A stretch of 8,420 nt of DNA from Fimbriimonadaceae bacterium (lineage in GTDB: Bacteria > Armatimonadota > Fimbriimonadia > Fimbriimonadales > Fimbriimonadaceae). The notes under the pieces are model-generated. The model was not told the origin of the DNA and searched no databases. It saw nothing but the letters and a program-made list of their open reading frames with translations. Position numbers and translations under genes: made by a program. The stretch spans positions 1-8,420 of the forward strand of contig JACFNW010000075.1 of assembly GCA_019454665.1 (NCBI GenBank), given 5' to 3'. Shown piece by piece: positions 5,356 to 8,420 of this stretch (positions within the stretch are counted from its first letter, which is position 1; each line of letters opens with the position of its first letter).

Positions 5356-6035
5356 ACATCCGCGAAACGACCTCGGGCGGCGTCGCCGTCCTCCACTGCC
5401 AGGGAGGCTTGGACGCCACGTCCGGCCCGATCGCCGAGCGCATCATCCGGGCCGCCGCCGAAGCCCATGCCGGGCGCGTGGTCGCCGACCTCGGGCAGGT
5501 GGACTATCTGGCCTCGGCGGGGCTGCGCGTGCTTCAGGTGGGCCGGAACGTGGCTCGCGCCGCGGGTGGCGACCTCAAGCTTTCTTCGGTCACCGAGCCC
5601 GTGAAGAAGGTGCTCGACATGACGGGCTTCACGTCCGAGTTCGAGTTCTTCGAGAGTGCGGCAGAAGCGGTCGCGGCGTTCCCGCCGGTCGAGGCCAAGC
5701 CGGTCGAAGTGCTCACGGTCGAAGGCGACCTTGACGCCGCCAGCGCCCCCGCGTTGCAGAACGAGCTCATCGAGAAGGTGGCGGGCGGCAAGTACCAGGT
5801 CGTCCTCGACTTTTCGAAGGTCGTGTACATCGCCAGTGCGGGTTTCCGTGCGCTGCAGTCGGCGTGGATGGCCGCGCGCAGCCAGGGCGGCGACGTGCGG
5901 TTCGCCAACCTGCAGCCCAAGGTCGAAGAGGTGTTCTCGTCGCTCGGCTTCATGCAGATGTACGGCGTGTACCCCGACCTGCCCACGGCCGTGATGAGCT
6001 TCCAAGACGACGAAGCCGAGACCAAGCCTGCCTGA
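5352..6035 (+). CDS. Tandem double-STAS-domain anti-anti-sigma protein
   Basis: 227-aa protein made of two STAS domains. Domain 1 spans ~1-110 and domain 2 ~117-222, joined by a short Pro/Glu/Lys linker (PPVEAKPVE). Each keeps the phosphoacceptor loop: D51-Y-L-A-S55-A-G-L-R and V-Y-I-A-S162-A-G-F-R. The serine aligns with the phosphorylated Ser of SpoIIAA/RsbV, although the residue before it is Ala rather than Asp. Each domain also begins with the usual G-x-L-D-A strand turn (GGLDA, GDLDA). In partner switching, the unphosphorylated STAS protein sequesters the kinase and so frees its target. Most antagonists have one STAS domain, so two acceptor sites are unusual. The gene overlaps the kinase gene by 4 nt (ATGA) and the phosphatase gene by 1 nt (TGATG), indicating one coupled operon. 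Confidence 0.92.
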   Translation: MNIRETTSGGVAVLHCQGGLDATSGPIAERIIRAAAEAHAGRVVADLGQVDYLASAGLRVLQVGRNVARAAGGDLKLSSVTEPVKKVLDMTGFTSEFEFFESAAEAVAAFPPVEAKPVEVLTVEGDLDAASAPALQNELIEKVAGGKYQVVLDFSKVVYIASAGFRALQSAWMAARSQGGDVRFANLQPKVEEVFSSLGFMQMYGVYPDLPTAVMSFQDDEAETKPA

Positions 6036-6871
6036 TGAGCGAGGCCGCGAACGAGCTGGAACTGGCGCGCCTCGAGCGCGAAATGGATGTTGCGCGGCGT
6101 ATTCAGCAAAGCTTCCTGCCCAAGGCTCTGCCCCAACCCGATGGGTGGCAGATCGCGGCGGACTTCATCCCCGCCCGGGAGGTCGCGGGCGACTTCTACG
6201 ACGCGTTCCCGATGGCCAACGGGCGGCGCATCGGCCTCATCGTGGCCGACGTGTGCGACAAGGGCGTGGGCGCGGCGCTGTTCATGGCCCTGATGCGCAG
6301 CATGTTGCGCGCGTTCGCCCAGCAGCACCACGCGATGGGATGGATGGGCGGACAGGGGCTCGCCCCGGCGCGCGGCGGAGCGCCTTCGGCGGGCAGCACC
6401 GCTCTGCTCAGTGCCATCGAACTCACCAACCGATACATCGCCGAAAACCACGGCGAGTCGGGCATGTTCGCTTCGGTGTTCTTCGGCGTGCTCGACCCGG
6501 GGACGGGCGCATTGAACTACATCAACGCCGGCCACAACCCGCCCTACATCTTCTCGGGCGGCACGGTTCGGGAGCAGTTGGGTCGCACGGGGCCGGTGGT
6601 CGGCCTGTTCGCGGGGGCGAAGTACGAGGTGGCCCAAGCGAAGGTCGAACCCGGCGAACTGCTCTTCCTGTTCACCGACGGCGTTCCCGAGGCGCGCAAC
6701 GAGGCCAAGGAGTTCTTCGAGGAATCGCGCCTGATCGGGACGCTGGACGCCTCGTTCGCAGCGGCTTCGGATGCCGTGGCCAAGGTTCGCGCCGAGTTGG
6801 GCGCGTTCGTTGGCGACGCGCCCCCGCACGACGATGTGACCATGATGGCCGTGCTTCGCGGGGCCAAGTGA
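6035..6871 (+). CDS. SpoIIE-type PP2C serine phosphatase (RsbU/RsbP-like)
   Basis: 278-aa soluble phosphatase. An N-terminal helix (LELARLEREMDVARRIQQSF, ~8-27) is the signalling linker usual before SpoIIE domains, but no sensor domain precedes it. Metal-binding and core motifs appear in order: G-D53-F-Y-D, V-A-D72-V-C-D-K-G, G-H-N-P-P-Y (166-171), F-T-D215-G-V-P-E-A-R and H-D266-D267-V-T-M-M. The catalytic set is complete. Residues ~99-122 are a Gly/Ala/Met-rich insertion, probably a surface loop. It should dephosphorylate the STAS protein encoded directly upstream and so oppose the HATPase kinase. The ATG at 6035 overlaps the STAS stop. An in-frame open stretch extends upstream to 5864 but lies wholly within the STAS gene, so the MSEAANE start is preferred. 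With no fused sensor, the activating signal must come from another protein or from expression level. Confidence 0.93.
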   Translation: MSEAANELELARLEREMDVARRIQQSFLPKALPQPDGWQIAADFIPAREVAGDFYDAFPMANGRRIGLIVADVCDKGVGAALFMALMRSMLRAFAQQHHAMGWMGGQGLAPARGGAPSAGSTALLSAIELTNRYIAENHGESGMFASVFFGVLDPGTGALNYINAGHNPPYIFSGGTVREQLGRTGPVVGLFAGAKYEVAQAKVEPGELLFLFTDGVPEARNEAKEFFEESRLIGTLDASFAAASDAVAKVRAELGAFVGDAPPHDDVTMMAVLRGAK

Positions 6872-6887
6872 TAGCGAGTTTAGGATG

Positions 6888-6908
6888 GTTGATCGTTTTT
6901 CGATAAAC
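6888..6908 (+). repeat. Imperfect inverted repeat in the intergenic gap
   Basis: GTTGATCG and CGATAAAC flank TTTTT and can pair with one mismatch. It lies in the AT-rich 56-nt gap after the phosphatase gene and overlaps the proposed -35 of the ATPase gene. It may be an operator or a weak terminator. No T-run follows the stem. Confidence 0.3.
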
Positions 6909-6919
6909 TAGGGTAACTT
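6889..6919 (+). promoter_or_regulatory. Candidate leaderless promoter of the AAA ATPase gene
   Basis: TTGATC (6889-6894), a 19-bp spacer and TAACTT (6914-6919, a TANNNT -10 form) precede the ATG at 6928 by 8 nt. This places the likely transcription start at or next to the initiator A. No Shine-Dalgarno is present in the gap, which fits a leaderless message. The gap is visibly AT-richer than its neighbours. The spacer is slightly longer than ideal. Confidence 0.45.
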
Positions 6920-6927
6920 TGCTATAG

Positions 6928-8115
6928 ATGGACGCCAAAACGAACCCCTTCTCACCCGGAGCGGGAACGAAGCCGCCTGAACTCGCGGGCCGAGACGACC
7001 TCATCCTCGCCGCCGAGATTGGGCTGGACCGGATTCGCTCGGGCCGCTCCGCAAAAAGCCTGATCTTCTACGGTCTCCGAGGAGTCGGCAAGACGGTCCT
7101 CTTGAATCGAATTCGGCAAGATGCCGACAGCAGGGCGTTTATCACCTTCCATCTCGAGGCCCCCGAAGGCAGGTCGCTCCCGGGCATTCTAGCGCCGGCC
7201 CTTAGGGCTGTCCTCATCAAACTGAGCCGGGGCGCCGCTGCCAAGGACTCTGTGACCCGGGCGATGCGCGCGCTTGCGGGGTTCGTCGGGGCATTCAAGG
7301 TGAAGTACAGCGACATCGAGGTCTCGATCGATGTCGAGGAGGAACTGGGTCTCGCGGACAGTAAGGACCTCGACCTCGACCTCTCCGACCTGCTTTCCGC
7401 GATCGGGTTGGCGGCGCAGCAGAAGAAGACGGCAGTCGTGCTGTTCGTGGACGAGATCCAGTACGTTCCCGAGTCCCAGTTGGCCTCGCTGATCGTCGCC
7501 TTGCACTCGACGAGCCAGCAAGGCCTCCCCATAACCATGGTTGCCGCCGGCATGCCTCAGATCCTCGGTCAGACGGGCCGCGCGAAGTCCTATGCCGAGC
7601 GGCTGTTCCAGTTCGTGCATGTGGACAAGCTAACGGAGGACGCTGCCCGTGATGCCCTCTGCATTCCCGTCGCCGATGCGGGCGAGGCCATTTCGGATGA
7701 AGCGGTTCGCGCCATCCTTGATGCGACCCAGTGCTACCCCTACTTTCTGCAGGAGTGGGGAAAGCACTCATGGAACCTGGCTGACCGCTCGCCTATCTCA
7801 AAGAGCGACGTTGAGGCAGCGACTGTGGAGGCTCTTGCCGAGTTGGACGCCAGTTTCTTTCGGGTGCGATTCGACAGGCTCACGCCCAGCGAGCGCAAGT
7901 ACCTGCGGGCGATGGCCGAGTTGGGGCCGGGTCCGCACCGTTCCGGAGACATTGCCGTTGCCCTTGGCCGAACGGCAAGCAGCGTGGCTCCAACGCGAAA
8001 CAGCCTGATTCGCAAAGGAATGGTTTACAGCCCCGCGCACGGCGACACGGCATTCACCGTGCCGCTGTTCGACGCGTTCATGAAGCGCACGATTCCCGAC
8101 CTCGCGAGCCTATAG
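6928..8115 (+). CDS. AAA-type ATPase with C-terminal winged-helix-like region
   Basis: 395-aa cytoplasmic P-loop ATPase. The N-terminus ([20 protein letters not shown]) is a common lead-in of AAA_16-like stand-alone ATPases. Walker A is G49-L-R-G-V-G-K-T56 and Walker B is V-V-L-F-V-D175-E176. A sensor-1-like strand follows ([10 protein letters not shown], 204-213), then an arginine-containing segment ([11 protein letters not shown]). Residues ~130-155 are very acidic (ENVEEEL-like run and [10 protein letters not shown]), probably a lid insertion. The C-terminal third (~315-388) reads as a winged helix: [39 protein letters not shown]. The layout recalls Orc1/Cdc6-like and STAND-type ATPases, so DNA binding or ATP-gated signalling is plausible; the specific role is unknown. 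The stop overlaps the convergent CoA-transferase gene by 6 bp. A Shine-Dalgarno is lacking. Confidence 0.85.
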   Translation: MDAKTNPFSPGAGTKPPELAGRDDLILAAEIGLDRIRSGRSAKSLIFYGLRGVGKTVLLNRIRQDADSRAFITFHLEAPEGRSLPGILAPALRAVLIKLSRGAAAKDSVTRAMRALAGFVGAFKVKYSDIEVSIDVEEELGLADSKDLDLDLSDLLSAIGLAAQQKKTAVVLFVDEIQYVPESQLASLIVALHSTSQQGLPITMVAAGMPQILGQTGRAKSYAERLFQFVHVDKLTEDAARDALCIPVADAGEAISDEAVRAILDATQCYPYFLQEWGKHSWNLADRSPISKSDVEAATVEALAELDASFFRVRFDRLTPSERKYLRAMAELGPGPHRSGDIAVALGRTASSVAPTRNSLIRKGMVYSPAHGDTAFTVPLFDAFMKRTIPDLASL

Positions 8116-8420
8116 CTGCACGGGGACCACGGTCGGGGCCTCGGTGAACGACGCCTGCGTCTTCGCGCGCACCTCGTCCACGGTCACGTCCGGGGCGAGC
8201 TCCTTGAGCACCAAGCCGCCGTTCTCGACCTCGAACACGCACAGGTCGGTGATGATCATGTTGACGCACGCCTTGCCGGTCAGGGGCAACGTGCACTCCT
8301 TGAGCACCTTGCTCTCGCCGTGTTTGTTGGTGTGCTCCATCACGACGACCACCCGCTTGACGCCTGCGACCAGGTCCATCGCGCCGCCCATGCCCTTGAC
8401 CATCTTGCCCGGGATCATCC
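8110..8420 (-). CDS. scoB: Succinyl-CoA:3-ketoacid CoA-transferase subunit B, C-terminal part
   Basis: Partial gene read from the minus strand; its 5' part lies beyond the right edge. The 102 visible residues carry the strongly conserved B-subunit segment ([56 protein letters not shown]) and the usual tail ([19 protein letters not shown]). The [16 protein letters not shown] form and the MEH.. segment favour the 3-ketoacid transferase over the PcaJ type. The enzyme moves CoA from succinyl-CoA to acetoacetate in ketone-body use. The catalytic glutamate lies in the missing N-terminal part. The A-subunit gene would be expected upstream, outside the window. The first visible Met is internal. Its TAG stop is the reverse complement of CTA at 8110-8112. 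Confidence 0.92.
   Translation of the reverse strand, partial: MIPGKMVKGMGGAMDLVAGVKRVVVVMEHTNKHGESKVLKECTLPLTGKACVNMIITDLCVFEVENGGLVLKELAPDVTVDEVRAKTQASFTEAPTVVPVQL

Noticed and set aside
5864..6034. N-terminal extension of the SpoIIE phosphatase from an upstream ATG
   Set aside because: The extension would lie wholly inside the STAS gene in another frame and encodes an Arg-rich, shadow-like sequence. The ATG overlapping the STAS stop fits the gene's homology start and the coupled operon layout.
5534..6829. Long antisense open frame of 431 codons on the minus strand
   Set aside because: It lies opposite the STAS and SpoIIE genes, which have complete family motifs. Its translation is Arg/His/Glu/Ala-rich and typical of a reverse-strand shadow in GC-rich DNA.

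Overview
This window looks like the chromosome of a GC-rich, free-living bacterium. The best guess is Armatimonadota, class Fimbriimonadia. The basis is a C-terminal layout shared by the secreted proteins: a '...GTYHLYAKPRGALRKKV..' strand segment, then a 'GDVDEDNDVDDDDLDF..' and 'ADLNHDGAVTSADYD' pair of dockerin-like calcium loops ending at the C-terminus. I associate that layout with that phylum. This is an inference from pattern memory, not a search result.

Left half (1-4453): a head-to-tail array of a ~2.2 kb cassette. Two complete units (56-2257, 2202 bp; 2258-4453, 2196 bp) each carry gene A (secreted, ~415 aa, two dockerin-like loops), gene B (secreted, ~216 aa, one good and one decayed dockerin-like loop) and the 5' part of a small gene C. 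The first 55 bases are the tail of a C fragment, so at least one more unit or part-unit lies upstream. The units are mosaic. The stretch from the end of B through C' to the first 80 codons of A is base-for-base identical between copies. The interiors of A and B have diverged, with many synonymous changes. Gene A carries a run of ten G's in its signal-peptide coding region in both copies; losing or gaining one G would end translation early, so this is a candidate phase-variation tract.

Junction (4315-4927): the array ends inside the only intact copy of gene C. C overlaps a nucleotidyltransferase-fold gene by 47 nt, giving a two-gene pair of a type often seen as toxin-antitoxin-like. The C fragments in the array are truncated copies that acquired a new 3' tail at the duplication junction.

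Right-centre (4933-6871): a compact partner-switching module, with genes touching or overlapping: a HATPase anti-sigma/kinase-like protein, a tandem double-STAS protein and a SpoIIE-type PP2C phosphatase. The kinase and phosphatase presumably act in opposition on serines of the two STAS domains. No sigma factor or sensor domain is in the window. The module starts 5 nt after the nucleotidyltransferase gene, so C, NTase and the three Rsb-like genes may form one transcript.

Right end (6928-8420): a stand-alone AAA-type ATPase with a C-terminal winged-helix-like region, preceded by a candidate leaderless promoter. On the minus strand is the C-terminal part of a succinyl-CoA:3-ketoacid CoA-transferase B subunit. 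These two converge and share a palindromic CTATAG in which each strand supplies a TAG stop. I saw no tRNA, rRNA, CRISPR array, transposase, reverse transcriptase or replication origin.
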